DNA from: Ascaphus truei
Lineage: Eukaryota; Chordata; Amphibia; Anura; Ascaphidae
Reading direction: 5' to 3'
Assembly (NCBI GenBank): GCA_036426205.1
Contig: CM071568.1
Span: 49,755,045 to 49,819,044, forward strand
DNA: 64,000 nt
This document shows positions 44,860 through 56,192 of the stretch, piece by piece. The position numbers and the translations under genes are program-made. The first letter of the stretch is position 1. The number at the start of each line of letters is the position of its first letter. The notes beneath the pieces were generated by a model that was not told the origin of the DNA, ran no database searches, and saw only the letters and a list, made by a program, of their open reading frames with translations.

Positions 44860-45155
44860 TATTAAGTGGGAAACGGGGGTCAGCGGAGCTGAACCACTTT
44901 AAGTTCAGCTCCGGAGACCCCCTGCTTCCCCAGGTACTTTCCTCCGGGTGAGCAATATGGCAGTTTAAACGTTTAGATTGATGCAGGCCAATAGGAAGCC
45001 GCGACATCATCTACGTGATGCAGAACCTTTACACATGTATTAGATACCGCCAGCACTTACGGAGGTAAGTATCTCAGGAAGCCGGGAGTCCCCGGCGCTG
45101 AGATTAACATGGTTTAGCTCTGGAGGCCCCCTGCTTCCCATATAGGAGGGTAAAT
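44860..45155. repeat. Foldback repeat copy (palindromic family)
   Basis: CAGCTCCGGAGACCCCCTGC (44921-44940) and AGCTCTGGAGGCCCCCTGC (45116 on) with CAGGAAGCCGGGAGTCCCC between them repeat the words of the palindromes at 55783-56192. The two halves face each other around a less conserved centre. Confidence 0.65.
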
Positions 45156-45159
45156 TCTC

Positions 45160-45694
45160 CTTTAACACATCCCTAACAATAATACCCATGGCTCTTTTAA
45201 CCAAATAACTGTAATTATAGGCCAAATGGACATACATTAATAACATCCTTACTCTCTGCTCAATATTAAGGGCATATATTGTAGTCGGTAATACCCTGAA
45301 TTTTTGCCACCTGGCTGGAGGAGTTGAAGGCCTACAATAGCTTTACCTTGGGCCTTCAACTCTTCCAACCAAGGCATTATTGGCCAGTAATGCCCTATTC
45401 TTCAGGAATTATTATTTAAATAGTAAACTTTAAACCAAGACAGCAAACTACACAGCTCATATACCACCAGACAAATAGCTTTTTTTTTTTTTTAATTAAA
45501 ACTACAGTAAGTGATTATTGTTTCACTTTACAATATGTGTTAATTCTACATTACAGATCTTCATACTTAACCTAAATCTGGAGTCTTTCACAGTAGAATG
45601 TTTGCAGTTTGTATATTTTTTTACTTTATGCCTTTTGTTTTTTTAATATCAAATCAACACCTTTATATCATATTATATTTTGCATCATCTTACT
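45160..45694. other. No recognised feature
   Basis: AT-rich DNA with a T13 run at 45480. Confidence 0.4.
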
Positions 45695-45995
45695 ATGTCG
45701 CAGTGGCTTTATGATCTATGGAGCTCACCAGTGTACATTTGTATCTTACTATAAAATGCTGCTGACCTGGAAATTGTGCTGCCAAGATAGGTGCATTTGT
45801 CAACCATGATGAGCCTTTTTACATCAACTTTAATGATGGGTTGGGTGCACAGCTGGCCATGAGTAGGTTGGGCATAATGTCCTACATTTGAATACTGATA
45901 GTAAAGTTGTATACCCTTGATGATGTTAAGAACAACAATTCCACAGTCATCAGCAAATTGGATCTTCCAGAAAAGAGATTTTGATCTAAATCTGC
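45695..45995 (-). pseudogene. Non-LTR retrotransposon RT fragment with FADD box
   Basis: The minus-strand frame reads LFWKIQFADDCGIVVLNII (RT motif C), then TQPIIKVDVKRLIMVDKCTY and LGSTISRSAAFYS. This spacing is common in several LINE clades, and the clade is not assigned. It abuts a (GT)n microsatellite. Confidence 0.7.
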
Positions 45996-45997
45996 TA

Positions 45998-45998
<1 letters not shown>

Positions 45999-46050
<52 letters not shown>

Positions 46051-46096
46051 GGGTGTGTGTGTGTGTGTGTGTGGTTGTGTGTGTGTGTGTGTTTGG
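45999..46096. repeat. (GT)n microsatellite
   Basis: A nearly pure GT run with a few T insertions, followed by a C-rich tract (46112-46150). Confidence 0.95.
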
Positions 46097-46364
46097 TGTT
46101 GAATATTACCCTTCCCCCCCCTCCCCCCTCCTCCCCCCCTCCCCCCCCTCAGAACAAAGAACTCATGGGCCAGTCGGTTAAGTACTGTACCTTCAACTGA
46201 CAAGAATAGGTAAAGTTAACTTATAAGGAGAGGGGCACTGCATACCCGACATGCTCAGAGTAACAAACTATGGTGTCTTTATGTGAAACCCACCTGCTAT
46301 TATTGTATGACTAAAAACAAGGGCACTATCCTGTTTAAGTTAACTGAAATGCCCAAAGGAGACA

Positions 46365-46950
46365 TTGTCTAAGGCCTCGGCCATGTTTACTGCTTGCTGG
46401 CGGAAGCGTGCTGACGCGCGCTCCCGCTCAGCACTGAGCCCCTACAGCCGCAATTAGAGCGGCTTTAGTAGGGGCTCACCTGCGCTTCCGCGTGCTTGCG
46501 GAAACGCAGGTCTTAGGGGAATTTAAAATTCCCCCGCTTGCCGGCGCGACAGGCCGGTCACGTGAGCGGTTCGCCCAATGAGGGCGAACCATCTCCGTGA
46601 TGTCACTGGCCCGCCCCCGGCCAGTGACTCGCCCGCCCCCGGCCCGCCCCCGGCCCGCCCCCGGCCCGCCCCCGGCCCACCCCCTGATGGCCCGCTGACG
46701 GCCCGCTGACGGCGCGTGGGGTAAGCAACCGCAAGGCCAGGGAAAGCACCCGCTTTCCCTGAGCCTCAGCACGCCTCAGCGAGCAAGCAGGGACCGCCCC
46801 CGGCCCGCCCCCGGCCCACCCCCTGATGGCCCGCTGACGGCCCGCTGACGGCGCGTGGGGTAAGCAACCGCAAGGCCAGGGAAAGCACCCGCTTTCCCTG
46901 AGCCTCAGCACGCCTCAGCGAGCAAGCAGGGAGCATGGACTCAGCCTTAG
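46365..46950. mobile_element. GC-rich non-autonomous DNA element with internal duplication
   Basis: The ends CTAAGGCCTCGGCCATG and CATGGACTCAGCCTTAG are imperfect inverted repeats. The interior is GC-rich, has the hairpin GGTTCGCCC/GGGCGAACC (46568-46576 and 46582-46590), an 11-bp GGCCCGCCCCC tandem (46640-46680) and a 139-bp tandem duplication. The superfamily is not certain (the ends resemble PIF/Harbinger-like MITEs). A related element is at 59280. Confidence 0.65.
46655..46932. repeat. 139-bp perfect tandem duplication
   Basis: 46655-46793 and 46794-46932 appear identical, giving the same open frame twice on the minus strand. Identity implies a recent duplication or an assembly duplication. 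Confidence 0.88.
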
Positions 46951-46959
46951 GCTCAAAAA

Positions 46960-49900
46960 ATGTATCTTAATCCCGCTCCCCCCTATCTCCCACTCAAGGA
47001 TACGACTCCTTAAATCTCACCCTTTCCCCCCCTCTCATCATCCCCCCCCCCACTCTACTCACATACCCGCCACCCCACCCCCTTCTAACCCCCCCCTCCC
47101 CATCCCTCAGCTAAACAAAAAAGCAATCTAACTATCAGTCCCAGAGCCAGAGTTTAGAGAAACCAGAGGTCTTGACACCCTGACCCCCTCGTAACTAGCA
47201 CTGGACTTCCCCCCCCCCCTGCGGGCCTCCAGCCCAAAAGCCGGTTAAAAGTTACACCGGTTGTAATTCTTCAGGCCACATCAAGGCCTAGTTTACTCTC
47301 TCTATCACCTGCTGGTACTGTCCCAGCAGGCCCCTCCCTTCCCCCCTCTCTTGCACTCGCCCCCCTGGCCCTGGTCGGTTAAGAGAGACTTACTTCCACG
47401 AGCGTCTTGACAGTACCAACACCCTTCCTAAGTACAGACAAACACAGTAAAAACAAAGCCCATGGCTAACCAATCAGCTATTAAACTGGTTTCTCTGAAC
47501 GTAAAAGGTTTACAAAATAATCGAAAGAGGAGGTTAGCTCTGCAAGAATTGAAGAGCTTAAAGGGTGACATTGTTTTCCTTCAGGAGACGCACTTCACAT
47601 CCCAGGATCCGACCAAAACTTTCCAAAACGCGTTCCCAATGAGTTATTACTCGTCATTTAGTAGTAAAAAGCGAGGAGTTGCAATTTTCATTCGCCAAGG
47701 CACTCCATTCAATCTGACAAAAATAACAACGGACCCGAGGGTAGATTTCTAGTGGTGTATGGGTCTCTGGCTGGCTCTCCGATCGCTATGATCAACCTAT
47801 ACGCGCCAAATGAAAACCAAAACGAATCCTTAAAAAAAGTACTAGAAGGAGTGGACCCTGAATACTTGTCCTCAATAATATTAGGAGGAGACCTAAATAT
47901 GGTATTAAACCCCATTGAAGATAAATCATTCAACCCGGGTTGCTTGCCCTCCGCCCAATCACATAGAACTGGGGAAAAAATTTAAGAGATAATTAAAGAA
48001 TTCTCTCTCATGGATATCTGGAGAATCCACCACCAAGGACAGAAGGACTTCACCTTCTGCTCTCCCCCTCACCAGACATACTCACATATCGACTATTTTC
48101 TTGCCACCAAGAACATTCTAGAGGCCGCCACTAACTCGGACATCGGACCGATAACTTGGTCGGATCATGCCCCAGTTACCTTGACACTTTCAATACCATT
48201 TACAAAAACGGTCACTTACAATTGGAAATTGAATGACTCCCTATTAAATGATATCAAAGTAGAGAAAGAAATTAAAAAAGCCCTCAAGGAGTATTTCAAT
48301 ATTAATTGTGGTTCGGTGTCATCCCTAACAATTTTGTGGGAAGCCCATAAGGCCACAATTAGAGGTAAAATAATTTCAATCGCCTCCCAGAAAAAGAAAG
48401 TTAAAATGGAAAGGATAAAAATATTAACAGACAAAATTCTTGATTTGGAAAAACAACATAAAGCAAACCCCTCAAAAAAATATATATAAACATCTGACTA
48501 CTGATAGAACTGAGATTAAACAAATTCAATTGGAAAATGTAGGAAAAGCCCTTAAATGGACTAACCAAAAATATTACGATAAAGGCAACAAGGCCGATAA
48601 ACTTCTGGCTAGCAAGTTAAGAGGAGTGCAAAAAAGATCCCAAATAATGGCGATCAAGAAAACGTCTGGTGAGGGAATATATAACGAAAGAAAAATAGCC
48701 GAAGAATTCACCAAATTCTACACCAAATTATATAATCTAAGGACACAGAGTAGAGATCCAGAGCCCAATAGACTAAAGGTAATCACAAACTACCTTGATG
48801 ATTGCAACCTTCCCACACTAACAGACGAAGAAAACTCCGCCCTTAACTCCAAAATCTCAAAAGCAGAATTGACAGCTGTGGTGAAAACACTGAAAACCTC
48901 CAAAGCCCCTGGCCCAGACGGGTTCACTAATGCCTATTATAAGAATTTTTTACCCATACTGTCCACACACCTACTGAATATGTTTAACTCATTCATGGAG
49001 GGAAACCCATTTCCCTCGTCAATGTTATTGGCAAACATTGCTATTATACATAAGGAAGGGAAAGACCCTATGCAATGTGGGAGTTATAGACCAATTTCCC
49101 TCCTGAATAACGATCTTAAACTTTATAGCAAGATCCTGGCTAATAGGCTAAATCCAATACTACCTAGGTTAATAAATCTGGACCAAGTGGGGTTTGTCTC
49201 GGGGCGTCACGCCTCCGACAATACCCGCAAAATAATCAATATAATTGATCATGTACACCTCACAGGCACCAAGGCAATGCTTCTGAGCCTAGATGCAGAG
49301 AAGGCATTTGATAGAATTGATTGGCTATTTCTCAATACCACAATGGAAAAATTTGGCTTTAATGAATCCTATTTAACAGGGGTCAGCGCCCTATACCAAA
49401 ATCCATCGGCCCTCGTAAGATTGCCAGGTGGGAACACCGAAAGATTCCAAATCAAAATTGGTACGAGACATGGTTGCCCACTATCCCCCCTCCTCTTTGC
49501 ACTCACTATCGAGCCTCTGGCGTCAAAAATACGAAACAATATAAATATCCAAGGCATAGAAATAGGAAAAACAAATTACAAGATCTCGCTTTTTGCGGAC
49601 GATATTATCTTGTCATTATCCAGACCCCAAACTTCCCTTCCTAACCTTCAAAGGGAACTAGGAGATTTCGGCAAAATATCTGGATACAAGATAAATAGTG
49701 ATAAGTCTGAAGCCCTTAACCTGAGTCTCTCAGAATCAGAAGTGAAATTGCTCAAATTGAATTTTAGTTATAGATGGAGTTCTTCATACATTACTGTAAA
49801 TATTTGGGAGTGAATGTATCAAAGAACTACCAATCCTTATATCACTATAATTACCCGGCTCTGTTTGGCAAAATCAAGATAGACCTAGATAAATGGTAAG

Positions 49901-50275
49901 GTTACCAGATTTCTTGGATCGGAAGAATGATTTCGATAAAGATGAACATACTCCCTAGATTATTATATTTTTTTCAAACTCTCCCGGTCCACGTTCCTGG
50001 TTCTGAACTAAAAAACATCCAAAACAGATTCTTCAATTTCATTTGGCAGGGCAAAAGACCCAGGGTAGCCAGGTCGGTACTGTTGGCATCTAGAGCGAGG
50101 GGAGGTATGGGTGTCCCAGACATCTCCAAATATTATCAGACAGCCCAACTTAAACAAGCGGCCGTATGGAACGCTGACCCTGAACAACGATGTTGGCTCA
50201 AAATACTAAGCCAAATGCCTTCTCTGCAAGCGTGCCTATGGAGCCTGGATAGAGGAGATATCAAGAAAGAGGGGG
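46960..50275 (+). mobile_element. L1-clade LINE (copy B), 5' part in plus orientation
   Basis: A C-rich inter-ORF remnant (46970-47460) leads to ORF2 at 47462. The orientation is opposite to copy A. The C-terminal end of ORF2 and the 3' UTR are found inverted at 50281-51072. No ORF1 is present. Confidence 0.85.
47462..50275 (+). pseudogene. L1 copy B ORF2: endonuclease and RT, frameshifted
   Basis: MANQSAIKLVSLNVKGLQNN opens an APE endonuclease with QETHF (catalytic Glu), GGDLNMVL and WSDHAP. The RT has KAPGPDGFTNAYY, GSYRPISLLNND, FVSGRHASDNTR, LSLDAEKAFDRI, GTRHGCPLSPLLFA and FADDIIL near 49593-49615. Frameshifts near 47745, 48480 and 49790 and stops near 47983 and 49897 show decay. Coding runs to about 50265 and then meets the inverted 3' segment. 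Confidence 0.88.
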
Positions 50276-50280
50276 GGTGA

Positions 50281-51072
50281 GAGAGATAGAGAAAAGAGTG
50301 GGAGGGGTGGAGGGTGTGTCTACCCTGGTCGCTGGTGTCCCTTTTGGACGAACTTCGTAGAGGTACTGATTGTAAAACGCTTCCTTATCTGTATTGCCTT
50401 ATCTCCTTGGTTATACCTTGGTGAGCTTGACTCATTCTATATGATTATCCATGGTTCCCAGATTATATAGAAAGCCATCGTTTTTTGCTTAAGGTGCGCG
50501 GTTAGCTTCTCCATAAGCATTAGTTCATTTATCCTGTTTTTTAGTTTAGTCATGGAGGGTGGGGACACTTTCTTCCAGGAGGCCGCAACCTCACATCTCG
50601 CCGCCAGGAGGATGAAGGAGATTAATTTCCTCACTGGACGGTCAATTTCTTCCATTGGCCTGGCCAGTAGGTAGGTCAGTGGATCAATAGGTAGGTCGTG
50701 GCTAGTAACCTCTTTTAATAAAATTTGGACCATTTCCCAATACTTCTTAATTTCCGGACATGTCCACCAGATGTGGGCCATGTCACCCTTTTGTCCACAG
50801 CCTCTCCAACATAAATCAAAAGCCAGAGGGTAGATTTGTTTTAGCCTCACTGGAGTGAGGTACCAGTAGAACATTATCTTGTAAATGTTTTCTTTGGTTG
50901 TGGTGCATATGGAAGTTCCTGAGGCTACTTCCCAAATGTCTTCCCAATCCTCTCTTTTGATATTTATATTCAGGTCCGCGGCCCATTTTTGCATGTAGTC
51001 ATGAGTCGGTGGGTCCGCTGATGTTTCCAATCTTATTATATATTTGTGAAAGCACTGTATGCCTGTCTGCAT
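50281..51072 (-). pseudogene. L1 copy B: inverted C-terminal ORF2 segment and 3' UTR
   Basis: On the minus strand one clean frame (to 50437) has MQKWAADLNINIKREDWEDI and CWRGCGQKGDMAHIWWTCPE, then LKQKTMAFYIIWEPW, the homologue of the end of copy A ORF2. Its 3' UTR (50436-50281) abuts the plus-strand ORF2 with no poly(A). About 400 bp of ORF2 between the two segments are missing. Confidence 0.85.
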
Positions 51073-51151
51073 CTTGTGTCCCTAGGGGAAATCTCATTGG
51101 TCCCTTGGGCCGCCCGCCCCCACACCTCTCATTGGCCTGAGGCGGAGTGAC

Positions 51152-51182
<31 letters not shown>
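51152..51182. repeat. (AC)n microsatellite
   Basis: Pure AC run of about 30 bp. Confidence 0.95.
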
Positions 51183-51185
<3 letters not shown>

Positions 51186-51364
51186 CTGTTGCTTGGCCTC
51201 ACTCTCCCCCGTCAGTTGGACCGCAGCTCACCTTCCACACCCCTCCCCTTCCTCTCCCGGTGCCCCTCCTCTCCCGGTGCCCCTCACTCTCTCCCCCCTC
51301 CCCACCTCACCCAAATCCCCACGCTCCGCAACATCCCCAGCCGCACCATCACCCTCACCGTGCG

Positions 51365-51612
51365 CCGCTCCCGGAGAGGGGAAGCGCGGCCCTCCTGCTC
51401 AGCAGCAAACTCCAGGCTCCTCCCCCCTCACTCACAACGAGGAACGGAGGGGAAGCGTGACGCGGCCCGGGTCTCCTGCACTCCCCCTCACGTGCGCTGG
51501 CTCCCGGACAGAGGGGAAGCGCGGCGCGGGCCTCCTCCTCATGTGCACCGGCACCCAGAAGGAGCGCGGGCTCCCAGACGGAGGGTAAGCACGGCGCGGG
51601 CCTCCTGCCACT
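51365..51612. repeat. GC-rich imperfect tandem repeat, about 60-65 bp units
   Basis: Repeated GAGGGGAAGCGCGG, GGGCCTCCTCCT and CTCCCGGA words recur three to four times. The sequence is CpG-rich. The frames are artefacts of composition. Confidence 0.7.
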
Positions 51613-51679
51613 CTTGCCCCCCCCCCCCTGCCAGCTTCCCGAACTCACCTCCTGCCCCAGCCAGATGCCACGTGGTCAA

Positions 51680-52335
51680 GGTAAGTCACTCACCGTCTCC
51701 CACCCATGCACTGTCACCCAGTCACCCACACACCCACCCAGTCACCCACTTTCACCCACTCACCCACTCACTCAACTCACTCAGTCACCCACTCACTCAA
51801 TCACCCACCCACCCACTCACTTATTCACCCACCCACTCACTTAGTCACCCACTCACTCAGTCACCCACCCACCCACTCCCTCACTCACCCACACACCCAG
51901 TCACTTAGTCACCCACCCACTCACTTAGTCACCCACCCACTCACTTAGTCACCCACCCACTCACTCAGTCACCCACCCACTCACTCAACTCACTCAGTCA
52001 CCCACTCACTCAGTCACCCACCCACCCACTCACTTAGTCACCCACCCACTCACTTAGTCACCCACCCACTCACTTAGTCACCCACCCACTCACTCAGTCA
52101 CCCACCCACTCACTCACCCACACACCCAGTCACCCACACACCCACCCACCCAGTCACCCACACACCCACCCAGTCACTTTCACCCAGTCACCCACTTTCA
52201 CCCAGTCACCCACTCACTCAGTCACCCACCCACTCACTCAGTCACCCACCCACTCACTCAGTCACCCATCCACCCACTCAGTCACCCACCCATTCAGCCA
52301 GTCACCCACCCATTCAGTCAGTCACCCAGTCACCC
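51680..52335. repeat. Minisatellite built on CACTCAGTCACCCAC
   Basis: Units of 12-24 bp, alternating CACTCAGTCACCCACC and CACTTAGTCACCCACC types, extend for about 650 bp. They encode THSLSHP-like frames with no biological meaning. The array lies inside the presumed Helitron. Confidence 0.93.
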
Positions 52336-52339
52336 GGGG

Positions 52340-52405
52340 GAAGCCCAACCCTGTCGTCCGCCCCCCCAAAATTACATCCCGGGCAACGCCGGGTCTCTCA
52401 GCTAG
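52340..52405 (+). mobile_element. Helitron 3' terminus
   Basis: Hairpin CCCGG (52378-52382) with CCGGG (52389-52393) and a 6-nt loop, then TCTCTCAG and the terminal CTAG (52402-52405) before a T. A short GC hairpin close to CTRR at an A/T site is the Helitron hallmark, and the CCGGGCAACGCCGGG word is widespread in animal Helitrons. The 5' end was not located (possibly near 51090). Confidence 0.75.
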
Positions 52406-53210
52406 TTCTGTATAAATCTTTGATATTAGCCTCTCCGTTATCGGTAGGTCACCTGCCTCGGGCAACAGGTTTTGCCATCCTTTCCCCCCAAAAAATACAA
52501 AAATGTTTCTGTATTAGACTATGCATATCGTTCCTTGTATGTACATTTTATATCTGCCTAATAAAAAAGTTTGGGGAAAAAAAAAAAAAGAATATTGAAT
52601 ATAAAAAAAAACAAAAAACTTTTTTTTCCCATTTATCCGTCATAAATTGCACATGCAAAGATACAGTATGCTGCAGTATGCAATTTCTTTGACAAATAAA
52701 AATTTGGGGATTTAAAATGGTTACATTTGGGTAAATATGACAAATACACATCACATTATGTTTTCTCTAAGTCCGTAATTTATTCTTTCCTTATTAACCA
52801 GGAAGTGGAATTTCTCAGCTACCCAGGACAGCTCATTTATCTAACCTTGAAGCCAAAGCATGAAACCTTTAAGTGTGACATTTTATTAAAGGTGATAACA
52901 TAATTCTATCTATCACGTACAGTATGCACTGTGACAAACTAGCTTGAAATACAAGCATTTTAGAAAGTACCATAATATAAAAGTAAAAAAATGGAAGTTT
53001 AACATATAGTGGATTTCAACTTCCATCAACATCATGTTCTAGCTGTCGATTAGACACTTTCATTTCTGAAAAAAAAAAGGCGTTAATGCTTTAAGTATAC
53101 GTACTGTAATACGCATTCGCACATTGGTGTGAACGGGCTATGGAACGCATACAGTAGAGTATAGTATGCGTGTCATTGGGAATTACACTTACTATTGCTC
53201 ACTACGTTAT
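52406..53210. other. No recognised feature
   Basis: AT-rich non-coding DNA with A-runs at 52580 and 52605. Confidence 0.45.
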
Positions 53211-53216
53211 ATTTAC

Positions 53217-53493
53217 CTTCATTAGAAACCTTGCCAACCAGATGGGGATGACCAATGTCAGGGGTGTACTGTGCATAGCCGCTCGAGCCGATCATGTAGT
53301 CGGGAAGCAAGCTGACAAAGCTGTGTGGTCCCTGCTGATGATATTGGGACAGGTAGCTAGACGGAGCCATACAGGTGTAACCAAGTTGAGGCTGGTACTC
53401 AAGTAGGGGCAGGTAGCCAGGATGTAGGTTAACCGGGTTTTCAGTGCCAGTTGGACAGTAATGGTAGTAGTATTGGTAAGCCGGTGGTGTCAC
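53217..53493 (-). CDS. Weak candidate exon, unknown protein (Tyr/Pro/Gly-rich)
   Basis: A minus-strand open stretch of about 92 codons reads as aromatic-rich, non-repetitive protein (TPPAYQYYYHYCPTGTENPV and later SLLPDYMIGSSGYAQYTPDI) and ends at a good splice donor, GAAG|GTAAAT (donor GT at 53216-53215). An in-frame stop lies just upstream at 53499 and there is no AG acceptor right there, so the exon would have to start inside, for example at TTGAG or TACCAG near 53393. I do not recognise the protein. It could also be chance. Confidence 0.28.
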
Positions 53494-53499
53494 ATTTCA

Positions 53500-55669
53500 G
53501 ATTCGGGAAGTACGATTATTCAATCTCGTGGTCCCAATTTTTCTCCTTTTGAAGTTGCCATGATCAAACAGACCGCAAAAGATCAGAGTTGTGACCAACA
53601 ACCTCTTTTGCTGCCTGCACGCGGGGGTGTTCTAATAAAGCAATCATTCATTGACAAACTATGCCGTATCGAATTCTTCCACCCCCGATGGTTAGGTGAA
53701 AATTTGAAGCAATCATACTTGTCAATGCTTTAACCATATACTGTATCTCTGATAAAGTCGCTTTCTTATCTGTTCCATTATTAATTGCAGAAAATATCAT
53801 GTATGCGAAATTGCATTTGGGTTGATTATAATGAGTTGACATCATGTATGTCCCATACAAACAGTGAGCAGTCAAGGCAATGGAAAACTAATGTACAACA
53901 CATTCTGTTTTGGGGAAAAAAGTGAAACGCCTACATTTGATAACGCCTTGAGTGACCAAGGTCATTTAACAATGGATTACTGTAATGTTCGTGCATTTTA
54001 TCTGGCATTAAAGACACATGTTTTCAGAAATTGGATGCTATAGTGTACTGTATGTACTCAATGTCCCCCATAAGCAAAGACATTCACTTTGCCATCTGCC
54101 GGACAGGTGCTGAACTGCAAACAACGAAATCAGAATTCAGTCTGACATCTACAGGTGAGATTGACAACTCGACAGCTTGCCGTGAGTTAGATGGAATGTA
54201 TAATGATTATATTACCCGTGAAACACGATAGATGGCCGCGCTTTTGTCCAGTGAAGCGGGAGAGAAAAGGAGGCTACATCTATATAGAATAGGCGTTTTC
54301 ATCAATCCCGGATTATGTACAGTAGGGGGAATATAAAAAGGATAACTATATGGGTAAATATATACAAGCATAAGTAAATACATATGCATATTTAACTATA
54401 TATGCGCACGCTCAAACATAACATGCATACACACATGATATAAACTCATACAACATACAAACATCAGTACAAAAAAATCTATATACTGTTTCTTAGTTAT
54501 ACAATTCATTTTGCAGGGATTTTAAACCAGATTGAGATACAGGGTGAGGAGCTGCAGGAGAAAATAATTAGATCCACCAACTGAAAAGTTACTTCCATTT
54601 CATAGGAAAATATTCTGTAGAAGTACACAGTGCTAGACACAAAGAAAGTCACTGTAACATCATGTGCACTTAAGGCTTGTGATAAACAGGCATCCCGCAG
54701 CACCATCCTTTCACATGCAGTTTCACACATCTGAATCCCTTGTTAACATCTGTTTTGAAACTGTTGCCTAGCGACCCGAAAAGTTTGGCTACAACTTCAA
54801 GCATATTAATTTGACATTAAATCTTAAAAATACCAAGTCTACTAAAATGTTTTGACAGGCTTTCCAGATGAAAACCACAACATCGTTTGACTGGTTCAAA
54901 TCCTGATTAATTTGCTTTTTCTCACAGCTTTCATAATTGTGTAACCAATATGAATGCTTCATCAATCAGTTTTATGTTGCAAAGGTTTTTTTCTAAGTAG
55001 GTCAGTCCAGAGGCAGGGAAATTGAGTGAAATCTTTCCCCCCTTTCAGTACTTGTGGTTTTGCATGCAAAGAAGGTACCTTATAGTATACAAAAAAAAGG
55101 GGTAAGTAGTTGGGAAAAGTAGATAGAACAGCCACTTATCTCTGCAGCTACGTGGAGATGCGCAAAACTTTCCCACAAATGAGAGGGGATGCTCTCTAAT
55201 CCTATCCACCGCCTACTTTCTTCTTCCATCTAGTTAGTGGGAATTGCACTTAAAATAGCTGCGAGATTTAAGGGCTATCATTGTTCTTAATATGTGTTCA
55301 CTACAATTTTTGTTTTAATAAATGCTTTTTATTTAATATCCTATCACCTTTTTTATTGTTTGAGGCTTCTACTTTTTTGTTGTAATTGTTTTTTGTTTTT
55401 TATTTTTCATCCAGCAGCAGTCATGTTGTATATCTGTTGATTACACATATGCTCATTTATTTATCTAGGGAATTTGCAAACAGTATTATACTATGTTTGT
55501 TTTTTCTTCTTGTTTTACATGCTCGTAAATGCTACCTCCATCGGATGACCTGAAGCATCAGAGTCCATACACCACTGCATGGTTGTATACTCATTTATCC
55601 ACTTATGCCTGATATTTAGCAGATTTGTATTAATAGGTGCTTTATCCATTTTTTGTTACTAACCCCTTC
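53500..55669. other. No recognised feature
   Basis: AT-rich DNA without open frames of note. If the two candidate exons are real, this is intron. Confidence 0.4.
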
Positions 55670-55782
55670 ATTGCCTTAGCGGCTATCCGCTAAGGTAATG
55701 AAGCTGCTTTAATGTTATTTTTATTAATATTGTGTGGGAGAAGGGGGTCTCCTGAGCTGAACCGCTTTGATTTCTGTCTCAA

Positions 55783-56192
55783 GGACCCCCTGCTTCCTGA
55801 GTTACAGGCCCCGGTACAGGGCATCGGGTGCCGGTATCACCGCCATTTTTAAATCGTCTGCGTCACGTGACCGTGGGATTTAAATACTGGAGGAGATACC
55901 GGCACCCCATACCAGGGACTGTAACTCGGGAAGCAGGGGGTCCCCGAGGCTGAAATCAATGTAGTTCATGAAGGAGGTCTTCTGCTCCCGCACACTATTA
56001 ATAAAAATGACATTACATCGTTGATTTGAGGTCCGAGGACCCCCTGCTTCCCGAGATACAGGCCCTTTTATTACGGGGTGCCGATATCTCCTACACATTT
56101 AAATGTCCCGTGTCCCGTGACCGTGGGAATAAAATGCATAGGAGATACCGGCACCCCATAAGAGGGCCTGTATTTCGGGAAGCAGGGGGTCC
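55783..56192. repeat. Two tandem palindromic foldback elements
   Basis: The first palindrome has arms 55783-55807 (GGACCCCCTGCTTCC...) and 55919-55943. The second has arms at about 56037-56065 and 56164-56192. Each is about 155-160 bp with GCCGGTATC/GATACCGGC and CGTGACCGTGGGA at the centre. Partial copies are at 22740, 44860 and 58715. Confidence 0.85.

Noticed and set aside
46476..46911. Two minus-strand frames with the same amino end
   Set aside because: Produced by the 139-bp duplication in a GC-rich element. Not a gene pair.
46960..51072. Twin-priming explanation for L1 copy B
   Set aside because: The inverted part is the 3' end and lies tail to tail with the 5' part. Twin priming gives the inverted 5' part upstream of an intact 3' end.
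51147..51908. 253-codon plus-strand frame (THSLSHP repeats)
   Set aside because: Translation of the AC run, GC-rich tandem and minisatellite, with no start context or domain.
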